The notes: generated by a model from the letters alone, not told the origin. DNA of 64,000 nucleotides from Variovorax sp. ZS18.2.2 (GCF_024701975.1 NZ_JANLNM010000005.1:124001-188000), one strand, 5' to 3'. Positions 26,748-35,090 are shown, counted from the first letter of the stretch. Numbers and translations: made by a program.

Positions 26748-27932
26748 ATGGCAACTCGCAACGATCTCCCGATCCTGCGTCAGATTCCGAGCGGTGTCTG
26801 GGTCCTCGGCTTCGTGAGCATGCTGATGGACATCTCCTCGGAAATGATCCACAGCCTGCTGCCGCTGTTCATGGTTTCCACCCTGGGGGCCAGCGCTTTC
26901 GCGGTCGGATTGATCGAAGGTCTCGCCGAGGCCACGGCGCTGATCGTCAAGGTCTTCTCGGGAACGCTGAGCGACTATCTCGGCAAGCGCAAGGGCCTGG
27001 CTGTGTTCGGCTACGCCCTGGGCGCGCTGACCAAGCCGCTGTTCGCGCTGGCTCCCACGGTCGGTATCGTGCTGACGGCGCGCCTGCTCGACCGGGTCGG
27101 CAAGGGCATACGGGGCGCGCCCCGGGATGCCCTGGTCGCCGACATCACACCTGCGCACCTGCGCGGCGCGGCCTTCGGCCTGCGCCAATCGATCGACACG
27201 GTGGGGGCCTTCCTCGGCCCGCTGCTGGCCGCGGGCCTGATGCTGCTCTGGGCCAACGACTTCAGAGCCGTTTTTTGGGTCGCAGTGATCCCTGGATTGA
27301 TGGCCGTCGCACTGCTCGCGTTCGGACTTCGGGAGCCGTCGCCTAGTCAGGGTGAGAAGCGGATCAACCCGATCCGCCGAGAAAATCTGAAGCGCCTCAG
27401 CGCTGCTTACTGGTGGGTGGTGGCCATCGGCGCGGTATTCACGCTGGCTCGGTTCAGTGAAGCTTTCCTGGTGCTGCGAGCCCAGCAAAGTGGTATTCCG
27501 ATGGCCTTGGTGCCACTCGTGATGGTTGCGATGAACCTGGTCTATGCGCTGTCGGCCTATCCGTTCGGCAAGCTCTCCGACCGCATGAGCCACACCCTGT
27601 TGCTGGCCTTCGGCCTGGTCGTGCTGATCGCGGCCGATCTGGTCCTGGCCGCCAGCAATCACTGGGGCGTGGTGCTGGCCGGCGTCGCACTCTGGGGTGT
27701 TCACATGGGCATGACGCAAGGCCTGCTGGCTGCCATGGTGGCGGACACTGCGCCTGCGGACCTGCGAGGCACAGCCTTCGGGTTCTTCAATCTGGTTAGC
27801 GGCCTTGCCATGCTGGCCGCCAGCGTCATTGCCGGCCTCTTGTGGGACAGGCTTGGCGCATCCGTCACGTTCTATGCTGGCGCGGTCTTTTGCGCGATGG
27901 CGCTCGCAGGGCTGGCATGGCAGCGCCGATAG
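26748..27932 (+). CDS. MFS transporter
   Basis: This 394-residue protein has twelve predicted membrane segments and the MFS signature loops GTLSDYLGKRKGLAVFGY (after helix 2) and RVGKGIRGAPRDALVAD (helices 4-5), plus the second-half copy FGKLSDRMSH. The substrate is not evident. The RVGKGIRGAPRDAL loop is shared with a group of MFS proteins that occur in metal islands of Burkholderiales. It follows the FTR1 gene on the same strand after 212 bases and is convergent with the arsenic cluster. Export of a metal complex is possible but unproven. Confidence 0.82.
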   Translation: MATRNDLPILRQIPSGVWVLGFVSMLMDISSEMIHSLLPLFMVSTLGASAFAVGLIEGLAEATALIVKVFSGTLSDYLGKRKGLAVFGYALGALTKPLFALAPTVGIVLTARLLDRVGKGIRGAPRDALVADITPAHLRGAAFGLRQSIDTVGAFLGPLLAAGLMLLWANDFRAVFWVAVIPGLMAVALLAFGLREPSPSQGEKRINPIRRENLKRLSAAYWWVVAIGAVFTLARFSEAFLVLRAQQSGIPMALVPLVMVAMNLVYALSAYPFGKLSDRMSHTLLLAFGLVVLIAADLVLAASNHWGVVLAGVALWGVHMGMTQGLLAAMVADTAPADLRGTAFGFFNLVSGLAMLAASVIAGLLWDRLGASVTFYAGAVFCAMALAGLAWQRR

Positions 27933-28004
27933 GCAAGTGGCGACTGCGAGCAGGCTCGAATGGCTGCGCCTTGAACGGGACACGCCGGTTTCGGAAAGCT
28001 GATT

Positions 28005-29201
28005 TCAGCTAAGTTGGGGCGCGAGAGCGGTCTTTTTCATATCAGCAGTCATGATCACCAGCGCGAGGCAGGCGGACAGGCCAAGCATGGCGGAGAACCA
28101 CAGCGCACTGTCACCCCACCGCTCCACCGCGATGCCAAACAGAAACGGGGCACCGGCCTGCACGATGCGCGCCGGCACCATGAGGAATCCCTGGCGCTGC
28201 CCGTAGCCCTTGGCGCCGAAAATCAGGAGCGGTAGCGTCCCAATGGCGATGGTCAGAATGCCGTTGCCCAAGCCGTGCAGGACCGCGAAGACGGCGGCGG
28301 CCGACGTGCCGAACAGGCCGAGGCACAGCGCGCCCAGCGGATGAGCGAGGGTGGCCAGTCGGGCCGATAGCAAGGGATGTGCGCGCTTGAGAAATGTGAA
28401 CTCAATCACTCGCCCCACCACCTGGGCCGGCCCGACCAAGGCAGCGATGCCAACTGCCGCGGTCAGCGTGGCACCGCTGGCCAGCAGCAGTTCCGGAAGG
28501 TGCGCGGCCATCGCCGTGCTGATGAACCAGGTGACGGCAAAAACGTAGGCCATCAGGATGGCGGCGCGACGCTGCTGTGCTGAAGAGAGCCCGGTTCCGA
28601 CATTCTGCGTGGAGGTGGTGGCCTTCGACACAGGAACAGCGTGGGAAGCACGTGGCAGGAGCATGTTGAGCGGCAGGCCGATCACCAAGTGCATGGTCGC
28701 CCAGGCAAGGCACGCCCCGCGCCAGCCCACCGTGCTTTCCAGATACGCCGACAGTGGCCAGCCCACGGTGCTCGCAAAACCCGCGAACAACGTGATGCCG
28801 GTGATGGCGCGTCGCGCATCCTGGCCGTGCAGACGCACCACGGTGGCGAACGCGGCCTCGTAGAGTCCGCTGCCCATGGCCAGGCCCATCAACGCCCAAG
28901 CGGCGAACACATGGCTGGCCTGCGTGGCCTGGCTCAGTGCAACCAGCCCTGCTGTGAACACGAGGTTGCTGGCGACGAGAACCGGTCGCCCACCCAGGCG
29001 GTCGATGAGCCGGCCGGCGAAGGGGCCGACGCCAGCCGCGACGAGCAGCGCCACCGAGAAAGCACCAAAGACCGTGGACGTGGAAATGCCGATGTCCTTG
29101 CCGATGGCACTGGCCAGCACCGCGGGAAGGTAGTACGACGAAGCCCAGGCCAGGGTCTGAGCCACACCCAGCATCACTGTCGTCGTGGTCTTGCTTTGCA
29201 C
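28005..29201 (-). CDS. MFS transporter at the end of the arsenic operon
   Basis: This 398-residue protein has twelve membrane segments and the loop FAGRLIDRLGGRPVLVAS characteristic of the MFS. The substrate is unknown. It is the last gene of the ars operon, 16 bases after arsH, so it probably exports an arsenic compound, as reported for other ars-linked MFS proteins such as ArsP-independent exporters and ArsK. I cannot place it in one of those subfamilies by eye. The convergent MFS gene at 26,748 is not closely similar, so this is not a recent duplication. Confidence 0.78.
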   Translation of the reverse strand: MQSKTTTTVMLGVAQTLAWASSYYLPAVLASAIGKDIGISTSTVFGAFSVALLVAAGVGPFAGRLIDRLGGRPVLVASNLVFTAGLVALSQATQASHVFAAWALMGLAMGSGLYEAAFATVVRLHGQDARRAITGITLFAGFASTVGWPLSAYLESTVGWRGACLAWATMHLVIGLPLNMLLPRASHAVPVSKATTSTQNVGTGLSSAQQRRAAILMAYVFAVTWFISTAMAAHLPELLLASGATLTAAVGIAALVGPAQVVGRVIEFTFLKRAHPLLSARLATLAHPLGALCLGLFGTSAAAVFAVLHGLGNGILTIAIGTLPLLIFGAKGYGQRQGFLMVPARIVQAGAPFLFGIAVERWGDSALWFSAMLGLSACLALVIMTADMKKTALAPQLS

Positions 29202-29217
29202 CCTGGGTTCGCCTCGC

Positions 29218-29931
29218 TCAGATGCTGCGCAGGTTGACCCGCTTCGACAGAGCTTCTGCGCTCTCGCGCCGCTCGCTGTAGCGATCGACCAGGTAGTCGG
29301 CGCAGTCGCGCGTGAGCAGCGTGAACTTCACCAGCTCTTCCATCACGTCGACCACGCGCTCGTAATACGGCGAAGGCTTCATGCGTCCGGCCTCGTCGAA
29401 CTCGAGAAAGGCCTTGGCCACCGACGACTGGTTGGGGATCGTGATCATGCGCATCCAGCGGCCGAGCACGCGCAGCTGGTTCACCGCGTTGAAGGACTGC
29501 GAGCCGCCCGACACCTCCATGACCGCGAGCGCCTTGCCCTGCGTGGGCCGAACGGAGCCCATCGCCAGCGGAATCCAGTCGATCTGGGCTTTCATGATCC
29601 CGGTCATGGCGCCGTGGCGCTCGGGCGATGTCCACACCATCCCTTCTGCCCACTGGCCGAGCTCGCGCAGCTCCGCCACCTTGGGGTGGTCGTCGGGCTC
29701 CGAATCCGGCAGCGGCAGGCCTCGGGGATCGAAGATCCGCGTCTCGGCACCGAGCGCGCGAAGCAGCCGCGCTGCTTCCTCGGTCAGCAACCGGCTGTAG
29801 GACCGCTCGCGAACCGAGCCGTACAGCAACAGAATGCGCGGCGCATGGGTTGAGCGCTGCGTCGGCAGCAGCAGATTCAGATCGGTCTTCTCGAACAGCT
29901 CAGGATCTACGTTCGGAAGCTCACGACTCAT
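29218..29931 (-). CDS. arsH: ArsH, NADPH-dependent FMN reductase / organoarsenical oxidase
   Basis: This 237-residue flavoprotein has the FMN-binding loop LLYGSVRERSYSRLL near residue 36 and the conserved ArsH segments MVWTSPERHGAMTGIMKAQIDWIP and RPTQGKALAVMEVSGGSQSFN. ArsH oxidises trivalent methylarsenicals to the less toxic pentavalent forms in the cytoplasm. Length and motif order fit the family well. It overlaps the acr3 gene by 11 bases, so it is part of the ars operon read leftward from arsR. Confidence 0.95.
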   Translation of the reverse strand: MSRELPNVDPELFEKTDLNLLLPTQRSTHAPRILLLYGSVRERSYSRLLTEEAARLLRALGAETRIFDPRGLPLPDSEPDDHPKVAELRELGQWAEGMVWTSPERHGAMTGIMKAQIDWIPLAMGSVRPTQGKALAVMEVSGGSQSFNAVNQLRVLGRWMRMITIPNQSSVAKAFLEFDEAGRMKPSPYYERVVDVMEELVKFTLLTRDCADYLVDRYSERRESAEALSKRVNLRSI

Positions 29932-30979
29932 ACCAACCTCGCGACGAGTTCACGACCTTCACCACTGCCAGCATGATCGGCACCTCGATCAGCACGCCCA
30001 CCACGGTGGCCAGCGCAGCGCCCGAGTGAAAGCCGAACAGGCTGATGGCCGCGGCCACGGCCAACTCGAAGAAATTGGACGCACCGATCAACGCAGACGG
30101 GCAAGCGATGCTGTGCTTCTCGCCGAGCTTGCGGTTGAGCCAGTAAGCCAATCCGGAGTTCAGCACCACCTGGATCAGGATCGGCACCGCAAGCATCGCG
30201 ATCACCAGAGGCTGCTTGATGATGGCTTCGCCCTGGAATGCGAACAGGAGCACGAGCGTCAGTAGGAGCGCCGCGATCGACCACGGACCGATGCGATGCA
30301 TGGCGCGTTCGAAAGCGGCCGGCCCGGCCTTCAGCAGCTGCTTGCGCAGCAGTTGCGCGAAGATCACCGGCAGCACGATGTAGAGCGCCACGGAGGTGAT
30401 CAGCGTGTCCCACGGCACGGTGATGGCCGAGAGGCTCAGCAGCAGGCCGACGATGGGCGCGAAGGCGAACACCATGATGGCGTCGTTCAACGCGACCTGC
30501 GACAGCGTGAAGACTGGGTCGCCACCGGTCAATCGGCTCCAGACGAAGACCATCGCCGTGCAGGGGGCGGCGGCCAGCAGGATCAGGCCGGCCACGTAGC
30601 TGTCGAGCTGGTCGGCCGGAAGATAGCCGGCGAACACCTGGCGCACGAAGAGCCACGCCAGGAAGGCCATCGAGAACGGCTTCACGGCCCAGTTGATGAA
30701 CAGCGTCACGCCGATGCCGCGCCAGTGGTTTTTCACCTGCGCAAGGGCTGCGAAATCGACCCGCAGCAGCATCGGGATGATCATCACCCAGATCAGCACG
30801 CCCACGGGGATGTTGACCTTGGCCACCTCGAGGCGGCCCACCGCCTGGAATGCCGCCGGGAACAGCTGCCCCAGCGCAATGCCGACGACGATGCAGAGGA
30901 ACACCCACACCGTCAGATAGCGCTCGAACACGCTCATGGGGGCCGCGCTGGCCCGCGGACTCTCGATGACTGCGCTCAT
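29921..30979 (-). CDS. acr3: ACR3-type arsenite efflux permease
   Basis: This 352-residue protein has about ten membrane segments. AAPCTAMVFVWSRLTGGDP holds the conserved Cys of ACR3 permeases, and NFFELAVAAAISLFG is the conserved helix near the end. ACR3 drives As(III) (and Sb(III)) out of the cell with the membrane potential. The gene overlaps arsH by 11 bases and starts 3 bases after the arsC stop, confirming tight operon packing. It is not the ArsB type, which is longer and lacks this motif. Confidence 0.95.
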   Translation of the reverse strand: MSAVIESPRASAAPMSVFERYLTVWVFLCIVVGIALGQLFPAAFQAVGRLEVAKVNIPVGVLIWVMIIPMLLRVDFAALAQVKNHWRGIGVTLFINWAVKPFSMAFLAWLFVRQVFAGYLPADQLDSYVAGLILLAAAPCTAMVFVWSRLTGGDPVFTLSQVALNDAIMVFAFAPIVGLLLSLSAITVPWDTLITSVALYIVLPVIFAQLLRKQLLKAGPAAFERAMHRIGPWSIAALLLTLVLLFAFQGEAIIKQPLVIAMLAVPILIQVVLNSGLAYWLNRKLGEKHSIACPSALIGASNFFELAVAAAISLFGFHSGAALATVVGVLIEVPIMLAVVKVVNSSRGWYES

Positions 30980-30982
30980 GGG

Positions 30983-31471
30983 TCAGCTTGCAGAGATGCG
31001 GCGCAGCCGCTCTTGCAGCTCGGCGTCGCTCATGGCTTCTGGGTTGTCCAGCGCGAGCAGCTGCAGCATGCGGTAGGAAATCGCCTGGCGCGTCAGCTCG
31101 AAGGCCTGCCGTTTGGCGTTGTCGCCGCCCTCGGTGTTGGACGGGTCCGGATAGCCCCAATGAATCTTGACGCGCGTGCCCGGCCAGTAGGGGCAGGTCT
31201 CCTGCGCCGCACTGTCGCAGACCGTGATGACCACCTGCATCGGCGGCGTGGAGAACTCGTCCCAGCTCTTGCTGCGAAAGCCTTCGGTGCTCACGCCGGC
31301 GGCCTGCAGCACGTCAATGGCAAACGGGTTGATTCTTCCGCTGGGCGCGCTGCCGGCGCTGAACGCCTTCACGTCCTTGCCGAGCTTCTGGGCCCAGTGG
31401 TTGAGCATGCCCTCGGCCAGCACGCTGCGGGCGGAGTTGTGGGTGCAGAGGATCAGAACGTTGAGCGTCAT
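30983..31471 (-). CDS. arsC: Arsenate reductase, low-molecular-weight phosphatase type (first copy)
   Basis: This 162-residue protein has the catalytic P-loop LCTHNSARS (nucleophile Cys9) and the conserved VCDSAAQETCPYWPG segment in which additional Cys residues sit. It reduces As(V) to As(III) for export by ACR3. The frame extends to 31,693 but the ATG at 31,471 overlaps the stop of the second arsC and starts directly before the P-loop strand. It is clearly different from the neighbouring arsC, so they may use different reductants. Confidence 0.93.
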   Translation of the reverse strand: MTLNVLILCTHNSARSVLAEGMLNHWAQKLGKDVKAFSAGSAPSGRINPFAIDVLQAAGVSTEGFRSKSWDEFSTPPMQVVITVCDSAAQETCPYWPGTRVKIHWGYPDPSNTEGGDNAKRQAFELTRQAISYRMLQLLALDNPEAMSDAELQERLRRISAS

Positions 31472-31977
31472 TGCGCAGCCTTTTGAGCCTTGCCGATGTC
31501 GCGGATCTCGCGCTGGATGGCCATCGAGTCGAGCCGGGCCAGAGGCAATGCCAGCATCAACTCGATCCGGCGCTTCAACGTGAGCGCCGTGTCCATGAAC
31601 TGGCGCTCGGTGGCTTCTTCCGGTCCCGCGAAGGCTGCAGGGTCGGCCACACCCCAGTGTGCCGTCATCGGTTGGCCGGGCCACACCGGGCACATCTCGC
31701 CCGCGGCCTTGTCGCAGACTGTGAGGACGAAGTCCATCACCGGCGCATCCGGCTTGGCGAATTCGTCCCAGTTCTTGCTGCGATAGCCGGTAGCGGAAAG
31801 GTGCATCTTGTCCAGAGTGAGCAATGCATAGGCGTTGACCTTGCCGGCAGGATGGCTGCCGGCGGAGTAGGCCTTGAATCGCCCTTTGCCCAGTTCGTTG
31901 AGCAGGCCCTCGGCCAGGATAGAGCGCGCGGAATTGCCCGTGCAGATGAACAAGACGTTGTAAGTTTTTTCAGCCAT
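31468..31977 (-). CDS. arsC: Arsenate reductase, low-molecular-weight phosphatase type (second copy)
   Basis: This 169-residue protein has the P-loop ICTGNSARS (Cys12) and VCDKAAGEMCPVWPG, homologous in order to the neighbouring arsC but only moderately similar. A longer C-terminal helix (TLKRRIELMLALPLARLDS) distinguishes it. The stop overlaps the other arsC start by 4 bases, and its own start overlaps the acetyltransferase gene by 8 bases. Tandem arsC genes of two subtypes are common in Burkholderiales ars operons. Confidence 0.93.
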   Translation of the reverse strand: MAEKTYNVLFICTGNSARSILAEGLLNELGKGRFKAYSAGSHPAGKVNAYALLTLDKMHLSATGYRSKNWDEFAKPDAPVMDFVLTVCDKAAGEMCPVWPGQPMTAHWGVADPAAFAGPEEATERQFMDTALTLKRRIELMLALPLARLDSMAIQREIRDIGKAQKAAQ

Positions 31978-32473
31978 GACGATGTTTCTCGGTAGAGGAA
32001 GTGGGGTTGATCTCTTTGAACATGCAGACAGCCGAGGCTGGACACAGGCTCTTGAACTCGCTGCTGGCCTGGACGGAAGCCGGCAACGCCGTGCGATCGC
32101 AGCGCTCGAAACCTCGCGTCTCGAAGAATGGCTCTGCCGTGGTGGTCAAGATGCAGAGGCGATTCACGCCTTTCGATGCAGCGAAGGCTTCCATGGTCTG
32201 CAGCGCTTGGTCGCCAACACCATGGCCGCGAGCGTCGGCGCGCACCGCCAGCGAACGCAGTAATGCGGTCTCGCCGAACCGCTCCAGACCGACACAGGCA
32301 AGAATCCCTTCGTCGCCGGCACGGCTCACAAAGAATGCTTCCATGTGTTCTTCTTGAAGATCGGATTCGGGCAGGCCGGCATCGCGAAGAAGGGATCGCA
32401 CGGGCGGCAGAGACGCGGCCTCTGCGCGAACGAACAGCGATCTGACCGGCGATTCGGACGGTTCTTGGGGCAT
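31970..32473 (-). CDS. GNAT N-acetyltransferase of the ars operon (ArsN2-like)
   Basis: This 167-residue GNAT protein has the acetyl-CoA binding segment LAVRADARGHGVGDQALQTM and the C-terminal strand FFETRGFERCDRTALPASV. Length and placement agree with ArsN2, an acetyltransferase associated with resistance to the arsenical antibiotic arsinothricin. Substrate assignment is inferred from context. The C-terminus has several cysteines and serines beyond the usual fold. It lies 10 bases after arsI in the same operon. Confidence 0.82.
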   Translation of the reverse strand: MPQEPSESPVRSLFVRAEAASLPPVRSLLRDAGLPESDLQEEHMEAFFVSRAGDEGILACVGLERFGETALLRSLAVRADARGHGVGDQALQTMEAFAASKGVNRLCILTTTAEPFFETRGFERCDRTALPASVQASSEFKSLCPASAVCMFKEINPTSSTEKHRHG

Positions 32474-32483
32474 GGCTCAACCC

Positions 32484-32963
32484 TCAGCAGCAAGCGCCCT
32501 TGGCGTTGCCGGACACGTTGACCGGAATGCCTCGGAGGGCACCAGGTGCGAAACAAGCGGAATCTGCCTTGGCCACGGGTTTCTGTTGACCGTAGACCGG
32601 CACGGTGCCATCCAAGGTCTGGAAGTGCTCCCAAGCGATCCCCTGCGGGTCGGTGACCCAATGCTTCTCGCTGCGCGCGTAACAGCACACCGTTTCGCCC
32701 TCGTCGAGCAGGGTTCGATCGGCGGCCAGGCCGCGGGTCTTCAACTCGGCGAGTTCTGCCTCGTCCTCGGCCTGGATGCCGAGGTGGTCGATGCCTTTGC
32801 TGTGCCCCACCGTAGAGATCGCGAAGTTGATGCGCGGATCGTCGAGCATCCATTTCGCATAGTCGGTTTCGACGCGCGCCGGCGGCGATGCGAACAATTT
32901 GGAATAGAAGGCGATGCTCTTGGCGAGATCGTCGACATGCAGGTGGACGTGGAAACGCTTCAT
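32484..32963 (-). CDS. arsI: ArsI/CadI-family vicinal-oxygen-chelate metalloenzyme
   Basis: This 159-residue protein begins MKRFHVHLHVDDLAKSIAFY, with the metal-ligand His of the glyoxalase/dioxygenase fold, and contains TVCCYARSEKHWVTDP, where the vicinal Cys pair binds trivalent organoarsenicals in ArsI. ArsI cleaves the C-As bond of methylarsenite. The C-terminal tail ends GACC, adding a second Cys pair. It is the second gene of the operon, 11 bases after arsR. CadI is the alternative name for family members linked to cadmium; the ars context favours ArsI. Confidence 0.92.
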   Translation of the reverse strand: MKRFHVHLHVDDLAKSIAFYSKLFASPPARVETDYAKWMLDDPRINFAISTVGHSKGIDHLGIQAEDEAELAELKTRGLAADRTLLDEGETVCCYARSEKHWVTDPQGIAWEHFQTLDGTVPVYGQQKPVAKADSACFAPGALRGIPVNVSGNAKGACC

Positions 32964-32974
32964 GGGTCACTCCT

Positions 32975-33298
32975 TCAGCATTCGCAGGCAGTGGAACTGT
33001 CGGTGAGGCACGCCTCGCCCTGACAGCAGTTCTCCGTGAGGTAGCCGAGCAACGCATTCATCTGCTCGAACACCGCGCGATAGATCAGATTTCGACCGTC
33101 ACGCTCCTGGCTGACCAGGTTGGCGTGCGTCAGCTCCTTGAGGTGGAACGAGAGGCTGGTCGAGGGCACACCGAGCTGCTCGGCGAGCACGCCGGGCGTG
33201 AGCCCGGCATGGCCGGCGACGACCAGTGCACGGAAAACTTGCAGGCGTACGGGCTGGGCCAGTGCAGCCAGAGCTTGAATGACGGTTTTTTCTTCCAT
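32975..33298 (-). CDS. arsR: ArsR-family arsenic-responsive repressor
   Basis: This 107-residue winged-helix repressor has the recognition region VPSTSLSFHLKELTHANLV. The arsenic-binding cysteines are near the C-terminus: Cys91, Cys92 and Cys97 (ENCCQGEACL). This C-terminal site is that of the Acidithiobacillus ferrooxidans type of ArsR, not the E. coli type in which the cysteines are in the DNA-binding helix. Two more cysteines end the chain (ACEC). It is the first gene of the operon and probably binds the inverted repeat just upstream. Confidence 0.94.
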   Translation of the reverse strand: MEEKTVIQALAALAQPVRLQVFRALVVAGHAGLTPGVLAEQLGVPSTSLSFHLKELTHANLVSQERDGRNLIYRAVFEQMNALLGYLTENCCQGEACLTDSSTACEC

Positions 33299-33328
33299 GA
33301 TTCAATAATAGTTGGATCATGGAAATAT

Positions 33329-33344
33329 TTCAACAAGTGTTGAA
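33329..33344. promoter_or_regulatory. Inverted repeat upstream of arsR (putative ArsR operator)
   Basis: TTCAACA-AG-TGTTGAA is a perfect 7-bp palindrome 31 bases before the arsR start, in a short AT-rich stretch. Related TTCAA and TTGGATCATGGAA words lie between it and the gene. Position and symmetry fit a dimeric repressor site. Confidence 0.6.
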
Positions 33345-33445
33345 TGATCGAGATTGCACACCAGAACTCGACGAGGCCGGAGCTTTACGGCGTCCGCCAG
33401 CCACTCCGGTGACCAGCCGCAGTGGCATCGTGACGGACATCGCCC

Positions 33446-33559
33446 TCAGTGTGCAGATAGGTTCTCGACAAACTCGCGCAGCCGTCGCTGGTGCGACGGC
33501 TTGCTACCTGATAGGTCGTAGCGGTGCAGCGTTTCCGCGTCGAAGGGCCGAACCTTGTC
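33446..33559 (-). pseudogene. Possible coding remnant after the first DUF1232 gene
   Basis: Directly after the TAG stop of the DUF1232 gene the same frame stays open for 37 codons. It reads like a protein C-terminus (RPFDAETLHRYDLSGSKPSH, then RRLREFVENL) before a TGA at 33,446-33,448. I do not recognise it. It may be the tail of a gene truncated when the cluster was assembled, or chance. The rest of 33,345-33,445 shows no feature I can support. Confidence 0.2.
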
Positions 33560-33946
33560 CTATCGCTCCGACCACGCGGCGAACCACAGCCAGAGCCACC
33601 CAGCCACCGCTGACAACGCAAACACCAACATGAGTGCCGCCGACGCACGGTCGAGCCAGCCAATACAGACGCCGATCCAATCGTCGCTCCTGGTGCGGCA
33701 CTCTTTCCATACACCTCGCGGCAGCATGCGCAACGCCAGCCACGACAGGGCCGCCAGCAACACCAGATCGTCCAAGTAGGCCGGCATGGGCAACACGTCC
33801 AGGGTCCAGTCCACGGGACTCGCCGCGTAGGCAACAACGAACAGCCCGATGGCCTTGGTCAAAAGCGGCGTCTCGCGATTCCAGCAACTGAGCCATAGCG
33901 CCAGCAAGGCGCCTGCGCAACGGCGCGGCCATGCAGTGGGATTCAT
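33560..33946 (-). CDS. DUF1232 (YkvA-like) membrane protein, copy 1
   Basis: This 128-residue membrane protein has the DUF1232 core AYAASPVDWTLDVLPMPAYLDDLVLLAALSW split over two hydrophobic helices, and a further C-terminal membrane segment. In the classical motif the first part reads SPIDLIPDFIP; here it is SPVDWTLDVLP. The function of DUF1232 is unknown. It lies 13 bases after a second DUF1232 gene with which it shares overall layout, so they arose by duplication. The context is between the arsenic operon and the ChrB-like gene. Confidence 0.8.
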   Translation of the reverse strand: MNPTAWPRRCAGALLALWLSCWNRETPLLTKAIGLFVVAYAASPVDWTLDVLPMPAYLDDLVLLAALSWLALRMLPRGVWKECRTRSDDWIGVCIGWLDRASAALMLVFALSAVAGWLWLWFAAWSER

Positions 33947-33959
33947 GGACGCTCTCTCC

Positions 33960-34343
33960 TTATCGAAGCCACAGCCACAAACCTACCCCAACTCCGATCC
34001 AGACCGCAACAACGAATGCGATGCCCCATGGGCTGCGCGGCTTGCCCTCGCCACGTCGCATCCAGTCGTCCGCCTGCACACGGCATTCGGCGAGCACGTC
34101 CTTGGGCAGCAGCCGGATCGCCAGCCAGATCAGGCCAGGCAGCAAGAGCGCATCGTCCACGTACCCCAGCACCGGGATGAAGTCCGGAATCAGGTCGATC
34201 GGACTGAGCGCGTAGGCCACGACAAAGGCCGCCAGCGCCTTGGGCAGCCACGAGGTGCCCGGATGGCGGCATGCGAACCACAGGGTCACGGCGTCGCGTT
34301 TGACGCGACGCGCCCACTGGCGGATGTTTTGAAGGATCGACAA
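33960..34343 (-). CDS. DUF1232 (YkvA-like) membrane protein, copy 2
   Basis: This 127-residue protein has the canonical DUF1232 motif YALSPIDLIPDFIPVLGYVDD, conserved acidic residues included (read in two pieces: YALSPIDLIP and DFIPVLGYVDD). A C-terminal membrane anchor follows (WGIAFVVAVWIGVGVGLWLW). It is the upstream member of a tandem pair and shares the segment RLLPKDVLAECRVQADDW with RMLPRGVWKECRTRSDDW of copy 1. It is divergent from the ChrB-like gene across a 90-base gap, so both may respond to the same signal. Function is unknown. Confidence 0.85.
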   Translation of the reverse strand: MSILQNIRQWARRVKRDAVTLWFACRHPGTSWLPKALAAFVVAYALSPIDLIPDFIPVLGYVDDALLLPGLIWLAIRLLPKDVLAECRVQADDWMRRGEGKPRSPWGIAFVVAVWIGVGVGLWLWLR

Positions 34344-34411
34344 CTGGGACTTCCTTGTGGATACGGATGGGGCCGGCTTGCGCCGCTCAATCTTTGCCGA
34401 TACATTGATGT

Positions 34412-34427
34412 TGTAACGACCGCTACA
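34412..34427. promoter_or_regulatory. Imperfect inverted repeat before the ChrB-like gene
   Basis: TGTAACG-AC-CGCTACA has 7-bp arms with one mismatch and ends only 6 bases before the ATG at 34,434. It occupies the place of a ribosome site, so the transcript may be nearly leaderless. ChrB-type proteins repress their own promoter, which makes this a reasonable operator. Confidence 0.5.
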
Positions 34428-34433
34428 TTATCT

Positions 34434-35090
34434 ATGAATCAAGAAAAAAGACCCAGCTGGCTCCTGTTGACCTACAAGGTGCCCGCAGAACCCTCCAAGT
34501 TTCGCGTGGCGATCTGGCGCCGCATCCGCAGCCTGGGTGCCGTGTACCTGCAGAACAGCATCTGCGTGCTCCCCACCACGACCGAGCACCAGCGACAGTT
34601 CCGCATGGTGCAGGCCGACATCGATCGCGCCGGCGGCGAGGCCGTGATCTTCGAGACCCTGGCCCTCGACGGGAAGCAGGAGGAGCGCGTCGTGGCGTAC
34701 TTCAAGCACGACCGCGACCAGGACTACGAGGAGTTCCTGGACAAGTGCGTCGACTACAAAAAGGAAATCGAGAAGGAGGTCAAGGCCGATCACTACACCT
34801 TTGCGGAGGTGAAGGAGAACGACGAAGACCTGAAGAAGCTCAAGAACTGGCTGGAGCGCATCAAGGCGCTGGACTTCTATGGCGCGCCGGCGCGCACGAC
34901 GGCAGAGCAGCGCCTTGTCGAATGCGAAGAATTGCTTGAGACCTACGCCAACGAGGTGTTCGAGCGCGAGCAGAACGCCAAGGGCGAGCCACTGGAGAAG
35001 CCCGCAGCGGCGAAACGTGCATCCACCAAGACTCCAACGCCCAAGAAGCCGGCAGCGAAGAAAAGCGCCAAGCGCAGAGGCGACGAATGA
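34434..35090 (+). CDS. ChrB N-terminal-domain protein (chromate-resistance regulator type)
   Basis: The product has 218 residues. The start RPSWLLLTYKVPAEPSKFRV and AIWRRIRSLGAVYLQNSICV (winged-helix region) are the ChrB_N pattern; the second domain of full ChrB, with its catalytic or metal residues, is missing. A long helical middle follows (YFKHDRDQDYEEFLDKCVDY, KKEIEKEVKADHY) and a Lys/Ala/Pro-rich tail (KTPTPKKPAAKKSAKRR). It may regulate the COG4280-like membrane gene 62 bases downstream. No chrA transporter is in the window. The family call is good; a role in chromate resistance is uncertain. Confidence 0.82.
   Translation: MNQEKRPSWLLLTYKVPAEPSKFRVAIWRRIRSLGAVYLQNSICVLPTTTEHQRQFRMVQADIDRAGGEAVIFETLALDGKQEERVVAYFKHDRDQDYEEFLDKCVDYKKEIEKEVKADHYTFAEVKENDEDLKKLKNWLERIKALDFYGAPARTTAEQRLVECEELLETYANEVFEREQNAKGEPLEKPAAAKRASTKTPTPKKPAAKKSAKRRGDE

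Noticed and set aside
27997..28010. AGCTGA-TT-TCAGCT palindrome between the convergent MFS genes as terminator
   Set aside because: The stem has only six pairs and no T-run follows on either strand; it also overlaps the stop codon of the leftward gene.
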